Assembly: GCF_002027705.1 (NCBI RefSeq)
Contig: NZ_MBTG01000072.1
Coordinates: forward strand, 186,001 to 250,000
Length of the DNA stretch: 64,000 nt
Source: Paenibacillus ferrarius
GTDB lineage: Bacteria > Bacillota > Bacilli > Paenibacillales > NBRC-103111
Direction: 5' to 3'
Shown here in pieces: positions 43,847-53,500 of the stretch. The first letter of the stretch is position 1. The number at the start of each line of letters is the position of its first letter. The position numbers and the translations under genes were made by a program. A model generated the notes under the pieces. It was given only the letters and a program-made list of their open reading frames with translations. It did no database searches and was not told where the DNA came from.

Positions 43847-45553
43847 TTATGAAATTTTAAAAGAATTCACAACTTGATGCAAATCCATTGCGATGTCAGC
43901 CAGATTTTTGGCGGAAGACGTAATTTCCTCCGTGGAAGCAAGTTGTTCTTCAGTAGCCGCTGCTACAGATTGTGCCGTTTCAGCTGTTTGCTGCGCAACG
44001 GAGCCAACGCTTGCTACGGTAGCTGCAACTTGTTCAGTGCTTGCCGCCATTTGTTGCGCAGCTGCCGCTGTCTCTTGAATTTTGCTCGCTACTTCTTGAG
44101 AGGCGCTTACAATTTGCCCAAATGCATGCTCTGCGGCGCCTACTTCCTTCAAGCCATCCTCCACGTCTGAAAGCCCTGTGTTCATTACTTGAGCGGCACG
44201 TACGGAATCTCTTTGAATGCTTGAAATCAACTGGGTAATATCACGGACAGAATCATCCGTCTGTGAAGCTAATTTGCGGACCTCGCCAGCGACCACCGCA
44301 AAACCTTTGCCGCTTTCGCCTGCACGCGCCGCTTCAATTGCCGCATTCAATGCAAGCAAATTCGTTTGTGAAGCAATGTTGCCAATGAGGGTGGAGATTT
44401 GCCCTATGCTTTGCGAATGCTTTTCAAGCTCTTGAATCACTTTATTGGCCGCATTCACAGATCCGCTGACAGATTGCATCTTGTTCAAGACACGCTCCAT
44501 AGAGTGAGTTCCTTGCTCAGCAATTTGCGTTGCGGTGATTGATAAATCAGATACATCGGAAGTCGTCTCAGCGATCCGCTGTATCCCTGATGACATTTCT
44601 TCCATCGCTCTGCCGCACTCCATCGAGCTTTGAGCTTGTGCATCAGCGCCAGTTGCGAATTCCTGAACAGCCTTAGCTACATGATCCGAGGCTGATGCAT
44701 TTTGCTCTGAGCTGGCGAACAATTGCTGTGAAGAGGCTGCCACGCTATTCGAGGCTTGCAGCATTTGGGTAACCGAGTGACGCAAGTGCTCCACCATGAG
44801 ATTAACGGAGTCGACTAACATGCCGATCTCGTCCTTATTTTTTATTTGAATAGGCTCAATTGTCAGGTCACCGTTCGCAATCCGATTCAAGGCTTGAGAA
44901 GCTTTACGAACAGGAGAGGAGATATTGCTGACTAAAAAGTAACACGTTGCCAGCATGAATAAAACAATGATACTTAACACAATAAGTGATGTTTTTACGC
45001 TTTGATTATATACATTTTTGCTGTCTTGTTCTGCCTGCACGCCGCCATCTTGATTATATTTCACCATGTCTGCCATTGTTTTTTGCGCTTTGCCGAAGGA
45101 TGTCGACAAAGTTTGAAAACTTTCTGCAGCTTCCTTTACTTTGGTTGGATCAGCGGATAGCTGTTTGTTCGTCACATAAGCCGCTTTAAATTCATCCCAA
45201 TCCTTATCCAGTTGCTTGGCCTCTTTCTCATCTTCTGGCCCAGATAAAGATTCCTTATATTTCGCTAACAATTTATCGATATCTCCAATTGCTTTATCGA
45301 TTCCCGCATCCAATGGCTCATGCTTTTTCGTATCAGGCTCTAACTTTTTCTGATAATAGAGCGTTAAAATATGCTCGGAATTATAATGAACCTGATCAAT
45401 CATTTGAATCCCTTTCATCCAATCATTTGTAAGTCTTTGGTTATTATCTTTCAAGGCTCCCATCCGACTCATATCCGTGAAGCTTAACCCTCCAATCAGG
45501 ATAAAGATGATTGAAAACACCAGAATCATTTTCGTTCGAACTGTAAATCGCAT
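43847..45553 (-). CDS. Methyl-accepting chemotaxis protein (4HB sensor)
   Basis: A 568-residue chemoreceptor: membrane segment at about 9-29, a four-helix-bundle extracellular sensor (about 35-185), second membrane segment (about 188-210, SLIVLSIIVLFMLATCYFLV), a HAMP domain, and a long cytoplasmic signalling domain. The hairpin tip is NIASQTNLLALNAAIEAARA followed by GESGKGFAVVAGEVRKLA, which contacts CheA/CheW. The start ATG follows GGAGGG. It is divergent from a hybrid histidine kinase across 161 bp. The ligand is unknown. Confidence 0.93.
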   Translation of the reverse strand: MRFTVRTKMILVFSIIFILIGGLSFTDMSRMGALKDNNQRLTNDWMKGIQMIDQVHYNSEHILTLYYQKKLEPDTKKHEPLDAGIDKAIGDIDKLLAKYKESLSGPEDEKEAKQLDKDWDEFKAAYVTNKQLSADPTKVKEAAESFQTLSTSFGKAQKTMADMVKYNQDGGVQAEQDSKNVYNQSVKTSLIVLSIIVLFMLATCYFLVSNISSPVRKASQALNRIANGDLTIEPIQIKNKDEIGMLVDSVNLMVEHLRHSVTQMLQASNSVAASSQQLFASSEQNASASDHVAKAVQEFATGADAQAQSSMECGRAMEEMSSGIQRIAETTSDVSDLSITATQIAEQGTHSMERVLNKMQSVSGSVNAANKVIQELEKHSQSIGQISTLIGNIASQTNLLALNAAIEAARAGESGKGFAVVAGEVRKLASQTDDSVRDITQLISSIQRDSVRAAQVMNTGLSDVEDGLKEVGAAEHAFGQIVSASQEVASKIQETAAAAQQMAASTEQVAATVASVGSVAQQTAETAQSVAAATEEQLASTEEITSSAKNLADIAMDLHQVVNSFKIS

Positions 45554-45714
45554 GAGTTAATCCCTCCAAATTTGAATGAATGATCGAACTATGTTGTATA
45601 CTCAAATCATCCCGTTTTTTCTAGTTTAATCGAGAATCATTAAAGGACTTACGCTAAAATCATTATTAATTTATGAGTTTTCCTAACATTTAAAGCATTT
45701 TCCGGAGGTTCATC

Positions 45715-48700
45715 ATGTCATCGTCTTTGCGCTTTAAGCTTGTCACACTCCTGGTATTGATCACTTCCATCTCGATTGCTGTTGTGGGGATTACGAATTA
45801 TGTGCTGTCTAGGAACAAATTAATTGATCAATTAAAAGAACAATCCATATCCTCAGTGTCCAATTCCGCACAAAACCTATACGATTTCCTCTCCATTCGG
45901 GTTGCCGAGGTGGAGCTTGTCAGTCGTGTCAGCGTCATGAAAAACGGAACGCAAAGTGAACAGTTACGCTACTTGACCCAAGAATTAGAAACAGGTGGAA
46001 ATCGCTACTTTTCTATCGGCGTTGTAGATCTTAACGGCCAATTAGTGCTCACCTCTGGAAAAACCTTAAATATTAGAAATGAAGAGAGGTTTCAAGATGC
46101 CCTTCAGGGAAAGACATGCCTCTCCGACCCCTACTTCGGTAAAATATCAGGGAAGTATCTCATTTCAATCCTAACACCTGTTTTTGATGAAAATAATAAA
46201 GTAACAAGCTTTGTCCATTTTTCTCTGGATGCGCAGCAAGCTTTTCTTGAACATCTCCAAACGCCTCTGGAAAAGGGTGAAATCATAATTGTAAATCACC
46301 AGGGACTCGTTTTATTCCATTCCTATAATAAGCTATTATTGGGCCTTAATATCTTCACTCAGTACCCTTCTTTGACCGCCGTCTTTAACACCGCGCTCGG
46401 ACAAGATGCTGGCTATATGGATGAATCTTACGATGGAGGACAAAAAGCCCGTTGGTTTTATGCACGCGTACCCAAATTAGATTGGTATTTGGCTTATTCC
46501 ATGCCTGTTTCAGCATTTGAAGCTCCTACCAGCCCTTTGCTATGGTCAACAATTGGATTGATCATAATGACTGCAGCGATCATTTTTCTGCTCATTTATT
46601 TAACGGCGAATACGCTCATTATTAAGCGCATCAAGCAAATTCTGCATGTGACGGAATCCGTTGCCGCCGGTGATTTCTACATCAAACCGCTTAGAATCAA
46701 AAGCAAGGATGACTTGGGCGCTCTTGCCCATTCCGTTAATGGCATGATTGAGAATTTAAGAGAGCTGTTCGAGCCGTTTGAAGCTTTTATTCAACATAAT
46801 AACTATGCCATGATTGTCACGGACCCTCAATTTACAATTAATCATATCAACAGCAGAGCCACACAGCTCCTGGGCTATTCTTTGGCCGATGTTTATAAGG
46901 CTACTCCGCTCTTGTGGTTGGATCAAGATCAACTGATTGAAAGAGCCGCACAATACTCCTCGGAATTAGGAGAACATGTGCCGGCAGACTGCACAGCTCT
47001 TGTGATCCGAACCTTGCGTCATTTAAAGGAAGATATCGAATGGATCTGGCGCCACAAAGACGGGAGCCGTATTTTCGTGCAATTGAGTGTCAGCAGCATT
47101 ACACATCCGAGTGGCGCTTTGAAAGGCTACGTTTTTATCGCTCGTGACATTAGTGATATCAAAGAAAGTAATGAAACTAAAGAGAGACTTCTTACCATCG
47201 TAGAGAGTGCGAGGGATGCCATTATCTCTTTTGATCAAAACGGGCATATCATCTATATGAATCAGGCTGGCAGAAGCTCTATCGGCTTAGAAGAAGGGGA
47301 TACTTCGCATAAGCATTTCAGTGACTTGATTGATATTATGAATAATATCGATTTCGATGAAGGGCTGGCGACCGCGATCCAAAAAGGCTTCTGGGAATGC
47401 GAAGCGGAGGTCATGACGAAGGAGCAGCGGCAAATTTTCGTTTCCATTATCATTGTGCCCCATTTCCCTGCCGAAAAGGGAGAGCTTTACTTTTCGGCAA
47501 TTACACGAGATATAACGGATCGGATTCAAGCCAAACAAGAGCTCATTCGAGCAAAACAAGAAGCGGATGAAGCTAATTTGGCCAAAGGAATATTCCTCGC
47601 TCGCATGAGCCACGAAATTCGTACACCACTCAATGGCATCGTTGGCTTATCACACTTAATGGAGCGCACGACCATGTCCAAGCTTCAGCGCGACTATATG
47701 AGTAAAATAACGAGGTCTTCCCTAGCCCTTTCCCAAATTATTAATGACATCCTGGACTTCTCGAAGCTGGAGGTAGACAAGCTGGCGATCGTGCATCATT
47801 CGTTTCAATTGGATGAAACGATTGACCGTGTGTGCGAGACGCTAAGCGTGCTGCTGGGACATAAGCCTGTTGACTTCATATGTGACATCCAAGACGACGT
47901 GCCGCTAGGGCTTATCGGGGATTCCCTTCGGCTGTATCAAGTACTTCTCAACCTTACGTCCAATGCCGTAAAATTTACCGATCAAGGAACAGTCACCCTG
48001 CGGGTTGAAGTCGAACAGCTCCACGAAGAAGATGTCCAAATCGGCTTCGCGATTACGGATTCCGGCATTGGGATGAATGAAGAACAGATTAGCAAGCTGT
48101 TCCAACCCTTTGTCCAAGCAGACGACGTAACAAGCCGCAAATTCGGCGGGACAGGACTTGGGCTGGTCATCTCCAAAAATATCATTGAAAATATGGGCGG
48201 CACGATTGCCGTATCCAGCCAACAAGTCGTAGGCAGCCAGTTCCGAATCAGCCTTCCGTTTGCGTTCAGCCCAGAGCCTGTGAAGACACAGGCGCTGCTC
48301 CCGCTCCGTGCTTTTGTCGTTGAAGATCATCCTGACCTGAACCGCGTCCTCGTTCATACTCTGCAAGCGATGTGCACGGAAGCGGCAGGGGTCAATGCTT
48401 GGAAGGAAGCCCGGAGAGCCATCGAGGTCATTCCCATCGATCTGATTCTTCTGGATATGGAAGCTGTTGACATGTACGGAGAAGACGTGTGGCTGGATAT
48501 GCTGGCTGCCTGCAATCGCAAACAAATCAAAACCATTATTTATACAACCTTGCCTGGACGTGATGCCTTGGAGCAGCTTCCGGCGCAAGCCGTTCCTCAT
48601 GCGATATTGGTTAAACCGATTTCGAGAAGTGTGCTTTATCAGACACTGCTGACACTTGCGGGCAATCTGACGGCTTCCGACCCAAGTTCGCAGGAGATCC

Positions 48701-49461
48701 CAATATCAACGGAAGCGCTCGCCTCAACACCCCGTGTTCTGCTCGTTGAAGATAATGAAATCAATCAAACCGTTGCCAGAACATTGCTGGAGAATATGAA
48801 TTGTAACGTTCAAGTAGCCACTGGCGGCTACGAAGCCCTGCAAGATTTAGAAAACAGCCGTTTTGACCTGATTTTAATGGACATTCACATGCCCGGTTTC
48901 GATGGCATTGAAACAACGAAACAGATTCGGCTCCAACCGAAGTGGAGGCAGATCCCGATTATTGCGGTCACGGCGGATTCTACCCTAGAGAAGCGGCTGG
49001 ATTGTATCCGTGCAGGCATGAATGCCATCATCACTAAACCGATCATTCCCGATCGTTTATTCGCTGTCGTTGAAGCGTCCTTAGAACAAAGCCGAAGGAT
49101 GGCTGCACCTATTCTTCATACAGAAGAGGCATTAGCCCGAGTTGGTGGAAAAACGGAAATCTATAACGGGATGCTGCGCAAATTTGTGGCTCAAACCGCT
49201 TCAGCAATCGAAGATTTAACCCAAGCCATTCATCTCGGCAATGATGAGGAAGCGATAGCACTTCTACACGCTTTGCGCGGTTCGTCCAGCAATCTATCGG
49301 CCGCTCGCGTATTCGCCGCGGCTACTCTGCTTGAGGAGATGCTCAAACAAACGGATGAACCGGATATTATTCAAGCCCAGCAGATTGAGAATCAACTGCA
49401 TTCGCTGGCAATTGCCATGCAAGAGGTGTTGCCTATCATCCAAAATCTGCTGGTTGATTGA
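45715..49461 (+). CDS. Hybrid sensor histidine kinase (Cache-HAMP-PAS-PAS-HisKA-HATPase-REC-REC-HPt)
   Basis: A 1,248-residue membrane kinase. In order: membrane segment (about 7-29), Cache-type extracellular sensor (about 35-270), membrane segment (about 280-302), HAMP, two PAS domains (about 360-480 and 490-605), HisKA with the phospho-accepting His in ARMSHEIRTPLNGIVGLSHL, HATPase (N-box LTSNAVKFTD; G-box FGGTGLGLVISK), a first receiver (LRAFVVEDHPDLN, LILLDMEAVDM), a second receiver (VLLVEDNEINQT, LILMDIHMPGFDG), and a C-terminal HPt domain with LLHALRGSSSNLSAAR. Both receivers keep their Asp and Lys. It is a full phosphorelay in one chain, so a separate output regulator must lie elsewhere. 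RBS CGGAGG. Confidence 0.92.
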   Translation: MSSSLRFKLVTLLVLITSISIAVVGITNYVLSRNKLIDQLKEQSISSVSNSAQNLYDFLSIRVAEVELVSRVSVMKNGTQSEQLRYLTQELETGGNRYFSIGVVDLNGQLVLTSGKTLNIRNEERFQDALQGKTCLSDPYFGKISGKYLISILTPVFDENNKVTSFVHFSLDAQQAFLEHLQTPLEKGEIIIVNHQGLVLFHSYNKLLLGLNIFTQYPSLTAVFNTALGQDAGYMDESYDGGQKARWFYARVPKLDWYLAYSMPVSAFEAPTSPLLWSTIGLIIMTAAIIFLLIYLTANTLIIKRIKQILHVTESVAAGDFYIKPLRIKSKDDLGALAHSVNGMIENLRELFEPFEAFIQHNNYAMIVTDPQFTINHINSRATQLLGYSLADVYKATPLLWLDQDQLIERAAQYSSELGEHVPADCTALVIRTLRHLKEDIEWIWRHKDGSRIFVQLSVSSITHPSGALKGYVFIARDISDIKESNETKERLLTIVESARDAIISFDQNGHIIYMNQAGRSSIGLEEGDTSHKHFSDLIDIMNNIDFDEGLATAIQKGFWECEAEVMTKEQRQIFVSIIIVPHFPAEKGELYFSAITRDITDRIQAKQELIRAKQEADEANLAKGIFLARMSHEIRTPLNGIVGLSHLMERTTMSKLQRDYMSKITRSSLALSQIINDILDFSKLEVDKLAIVHHSFQLDETIDRVCETLSVLLGHKPVDFICDIQDDVPLGLIGDSLRLYQVLLNLTSNAVKFTDQGTVTLRVEVEQLHEEDVQIGFAITDSGIGMNEEQISKLFQPFVQADDVTSRKFGGTGLGLVISKNIIENMGGTIAVSSQQVVGSQFRISLPFAFSPEPVKTQALLPLRAFVVEDHPDLNRVLVHTLQAMCTEAAGVNAWKEARRAIEVIPIDLILLDMEAVDMYGEDVWLDMLAACNRKQIKTIIYTTLPGRDALEQLPAQAVPHAILVKPISRSVLYQTLLTLAGNLTASDPSSQEIPISTEALASTPRVLLVEDNEINQTVARTLLENMNCNVQVATGGYEALQDLENSRFDLILMDIHMPGFDGIETTKQIRLQPKWRQIPIIAVTADSTLEKRLDCIRAGMNAIITKPIIPDRLFAVVEASLEQSRRMAAPILHTEEALARVGGKTEIYNGMLRKFVAQTASAIEDLTQAIHLGNDEEAIALLHALRGSSSNLSAARVFAAATLLEEMLKQTDEPDIIQAQQIENQLHSLAIAMQEVLPIIQNLLVD

Positions 49462-49484
49462 AAAATGTGCTGATTTATGTCACT

Positions 49485-49527
49485 ATATGCATATGCTTTT
49501 CTTTTGTCAAAGCATGCATTTTATACG
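49485..49527 (+). terminator. Possible terminator after the hybrid kinase
   Basis: TGCATATGCTTT and AAAGCATGCA form a bulged hairpin followed by TTTTA, between the kinase stop and the trhO start. The stem is imperfect, so read-through into trhO is possible. Confidence 0.35.
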
Positions 49528-49542
49528 TATAGGTGGTTAATC

Positions 49543-50448
49543 ATGACAGTACAAAGCGCTCCTTACCGCATTTTGTTGTATTATAAATTCGTCACCATTA
49601 TGGACCACGAGGCGTTGGCTCGTGAACATTTGGCTTATTGCAAAAAGCTTGGCATCAAAGGACGCATCCTGATTGCTCCGGAAGGCATCAATGGTACGCT
49701 TTCGGGGACTGTGGAGCAAACCGATGCTTACATGGCTATGATGCGGCAAGTCCCTCAGTTTCGAGATATGGTTTATAAAATAGATGAGAGTGAAGACCAT
49801 GCTTTCAAAAAGCTGTTCGTTCGCCCGAAAAAGGAGCTCGTCACCTTCCGCTTGGAGGAAGATGTCAATCCGAATGAATTAACCGGTACTCATCTGAAGC
49901 CTAAGGAATTCTACGAAAAACTGTTGCAAGAGGATGTTATTGTCCTTGATGGCCGCAATCGCTATGAATTCGACATTGGTCATTTCCGCGGCGCCATCCG
50001 TCCGGAAGTTGAAACGACGAGAGAATTCCCGGAATGGATCCGCAATAACCTGAAAGACTTCAAGGATAAGCCGATTCTGACTTACTGCACAGGCGGCATC
50101 CGCTGCGAGAAGCTATCCGGATTCCTTATTCAGGAAGGCTTCAAAGACGTCTACCAACTCGATGGCGGTATTGTCACCTATGGGAAAGACGAAGAAGTGC
50201 AAGGCCGGCTTTTCGACGGCAAATGCTATGTCTTCGACGAACGGATTTCCGTCCCGATCAACCGGACCGAAGAAGATATTGTAGTGGGCAAGTGCTACCA
50301 TTGTGGAACTGCGGAAGACCGCTACATTAACTGTGCGAACGATCTGTGCCACTTGAAGCATATTTGCTGCGAAGCCTGTGAAGAGGAGCACAACAGCTTC
50401 TGCTCCAAGGAGTGCGAGGAGAAGACGCTTAGCTCACTTGAAGCTTAA
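49543..50448 (+). CDS. trhO: tRNA uridine(34) hydroxylase TrhO (rhodanese family)
   Basis: A 301-residue protein of the YceA/TrhO family, which hydroxylates uridine 34 of certain tRNAs with oxygen. It has the N-terminal acylphosphatase-like domain (KGRILIAPEGINGTLSGTVE), a central rhodanese domain with the active-site Cys in LTYCTGGIRCEKLSG, and a C-terminal cysteine-rich tail (CYHCGTAEDRYINCANDLCH onward). ATG 49543 is used: it has a GGTGG 6 nt upstream and begins with the usual family N-terminus. A longer in-frame reading from 49477 has no RBS. Confidence 0.9.
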   Translation: MTVQSAPYRILLYYKFVTIMDHEALAREHLAYCKKLGIKGRILIAPEGINGTLSGTVEQTDAYMAMMRQVPQFRDMVYKIDESEDHAFKKLFVRPKKELVTFRLEEDVNPNELTGTHLKPKEFYEKLLQEDVIVLDGRNRYEFDIGHFRGAIRPEVETTREFPEWIRNNLKDFKDKPILTYCTGGIRCEKLSGFLIQEGFKDVYQLDGGIVTYGKDEEVQGRLFDGKCYVFDERISVPINRTEEDIVVGKCYHCGTAEDRYINCANDLCHLKHICCEACEEEHNSFCSKECEEKTLSSLEA

Positions 50449-50495
50449 AGGCTTTCTTATCGAGACTTTCATAAATAAATGACCATCTGCACGTC

Positions 50496-50541
50496 AAAAA
50501 TTGCCGCTATCTGGCTAGAAAAACCAGATAGCGGCAATTTT
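50496..50541. terminator. Strong bidirectional terminator
   Basis: An 18-bp perfect inverted repeat around CTAGAAAAA (left arm AAAATTGCCGCTATCTGG; right arm ends in GCGGCAATTTT) separates trhO (+) from the glycoside hydrolase gene (-), with T-runs on both sides. Confidence 0.92.
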
Positions 50542-50549
50542 AATATCTA

Positions 50550-53500
50550 CTAGTTCGCAAATGCTTCTGTGATTGTGTATGTGCCATTGACAACGGTGTT
50601 GAATGTATAAGCAACCTCATTGGTATGTCTCGTCGTACCTTGCGTTGCAGCGACCGTATTGCCGTTTTGGTCTTTGACAACGATGCCGTTCGCCCACGGA
50701 GATACCAAGGTAACTGATTTACCCGCGTCGCTGATGATTTCGGCTGACAGCACCTTTCCGTTTTTCAGTTCACTGGAAACACGGAATGCATTTTTCGCAC
50801 GCAAGGTAACAAACTTGGCATCAACGTTCTTACTCCATGCCGGGAATAGACGCATTTCGAACGTTCCTCCGGAAATGTCATTCAACTCGTTCTGCAGCAG
50901 CATGCTGTTGACACTCTCCAGCGTACCGGTAGCTTCAAAATTTTCGCCTTCGTAGAAATTATTGCTATAGATATTCATTCTCAGGTTCCTATGGAGGATT
51001 TCGGTTAATTGATCGGCTTTATATCCTAATCTTGCTGCAATGGTGTATGATTTCGGGAAACCATTGGCTGCGCCGCCATTCGTATGCGGATTTAAATAGT
51101 CGCCATACTCGAAGGTATCCTTGGCAATTTGAAGAAGGGCAGGATCTGAACCGATATGGATCAGTTCACTCGGATGAACGGAGCCTTCCATGACAACAGG
51201 CTGATTGTTGCTCGAGATGTAAGCTGCCCACGGCAAATCATATACGCGAACTTGAATCGGGTTCGTGCTCTCAACGCCTCCCACAAAAATCTCCTTGTTG
51301 TGGCTAAAGCCAAGCCCAGCTAATTTGCTAACGGTCGTCGGGTTGTTCGTACTTGTCGGAATCGGAGCCAGATTGGCAAGTATCTCCTGACATTTGGCGA
51401 CCAGATCCGCATCGGCATTTAAACGCTGCGCCATTTCAATATAATCTCTGAATGTTGTTCGGATATAACCCATGTCCATGGAGGCATTGATGTTCCAGCC
51501 CCCTTCGTTATTTGCGCTATTATAAACCCAGTATTTTCCATCAGACTCTTTAACCACAAAATCAACGTAGAACTCTATGGTCTTTTTGATTGCAGGATAA
51601 ATAAATCTTCTCAGATCTTCCTCATTTCTGTTGTACTGCCAATCCCACAGCAATGCTCGCGTATATAGAAGAACATTTGTTTTTTGGTCGCTTGACAATT
51701 GGGGGATCCTTTTGCTTGCAACCGGCATGGGAGCCGCCATCCCATAGAAGGCGCCTAGTTGTCTAATTTGTCTGTCGCTCTGAACGCCCTGATATCCTCT
51801 CGCGGCCGTTCTCTGTTGCTCAAAACTTAACGTATTCACGAGATCCGCGTAATAAGGCTGCATCATATCCGAGCGGTTACTGGAATGCACGCCATAGAAC
51901 GGCGCTTCATAGTTATAGTTCAAAACGGCATTCCCGTCGGCTGCTGAATTATCATTCGTAACGAACAAGCCGGTCAAACCTCCGACCACATTCGGCTGCT
52001 CGGCCCAATCGGGCGTTTGACGAATACCGCTGCCCAGAATATAAAGACTAGTGAAATAATAATTCTGTATGACCGGGTCGGCTAGTTTCACATACGATTT
52101 CAGCCAATAATTTTTCCACCAGTTCAGGTGATAGGAACGGGCAGTATTGATCGAAGCTTCCGTTATGGCATTTAACTTCTGTACAGCGATATTTTTCACG
52201 GTCGTGATATCTTTGGTGACGAGAATGGAACCTGCTCCTGCAGGTTGTTTCAGTCCGCTGTGCGTATATAACACGGTAGCGATTTTCGCCGTCTCGCCTG
52301 GATTTAGGGTCAAGACAATGGTGTTGTTCGCTCCCGTCTGATAGCTGCCCTGGATCACTTTGGTTGCTGTTGCTCCCCGGAAAACAAATCCGGATTCGTC
52401 GTGTCTGGTCAACCATATGGCATTGCCGTCGGTTCCCGCTGTATTGGTCACTCCGGCAAGCACCGGACTCGTCAATTGGATATTCACTTTTTGTGGACCG
52501 GTAGATGAGCTGTCCAATGTAACATTCGTAAACATCGCATTCTGGTCGTCTGCCGTCCAGGTCTGGTAGTTGACCAAATTGTTGTTATACTTCATTTTGC
52601 TGCGAATTTCGGCATTCAACATATCGCGTTCGTGTGAGAAGCTTCCGTCATTCACTTTGGGCGGATTAATCACATTGGTGCCGTTGTTAAACAAATTAAT
52701 ATCTGTAATGCGCGCGGAAGTCATATCTTTGGGGAAATGCAGCGTTTCATATAGCGGATTCACAGGTGTCGTTGTGTACACCCTCAGGTATTTGGCGGTA
52801 ATCGGCGAAGCAAAATCAAACGTATTTGAATAGACAGACGAATACACACTGCCAGTGACACTTTTAATCGTAGTCCAAGCTGTTCCATTATCGGAAGTTT
52901 GAATATCATAATTATAGAGATTGTACTTCGCCTCATCAGGAAAAAGCAGACTATGATGCTTGATTTCGATCTTGTTGAAAGTAAACGGCTGGCTTCCTTG
53001 AACACTGACCCACTTCTCCAGAGGACGCGGCACCCCGGTTGTTTGCGACACTTTTTGTGTCGTAGAAAGCCATTCCGTACGCTCATTCGAATCAAATGCA
53101 TTGCCTACCGCTCGGTTATAGATTTCCTCTGGTGGCTCACTAGGCGAAGAGCTTGAAGAATTAAATGTAAACAACGTTTGAGGCGAAGGTGTTGGAACTG
53201 GCACAATGGGATCTCCATTGTCAAATGTCAACCGGGCATTCACCAGTTTTGAAGTTCCGAAAGCATCGCCGCTGGAAAGGAAATAACTTTGTTGATTTTT
53301 TCTGGCATCGGAGATGACGCCGAACGTTCCATTGCCCATCAGCATGCTCGCAGCCAAATACTTGCCGCCTTTAATGTTAATGCTGTTATCTTCAACAGTT
53401 TGTTTTTCCGTCAGTTCTGACAGGAGCGTGCTCAGTTCCGACCAATTGGTTTGTGCGGAAACCGGAAGGATCGTCATCGTCGTTTCATTGCTCTCAGCAG

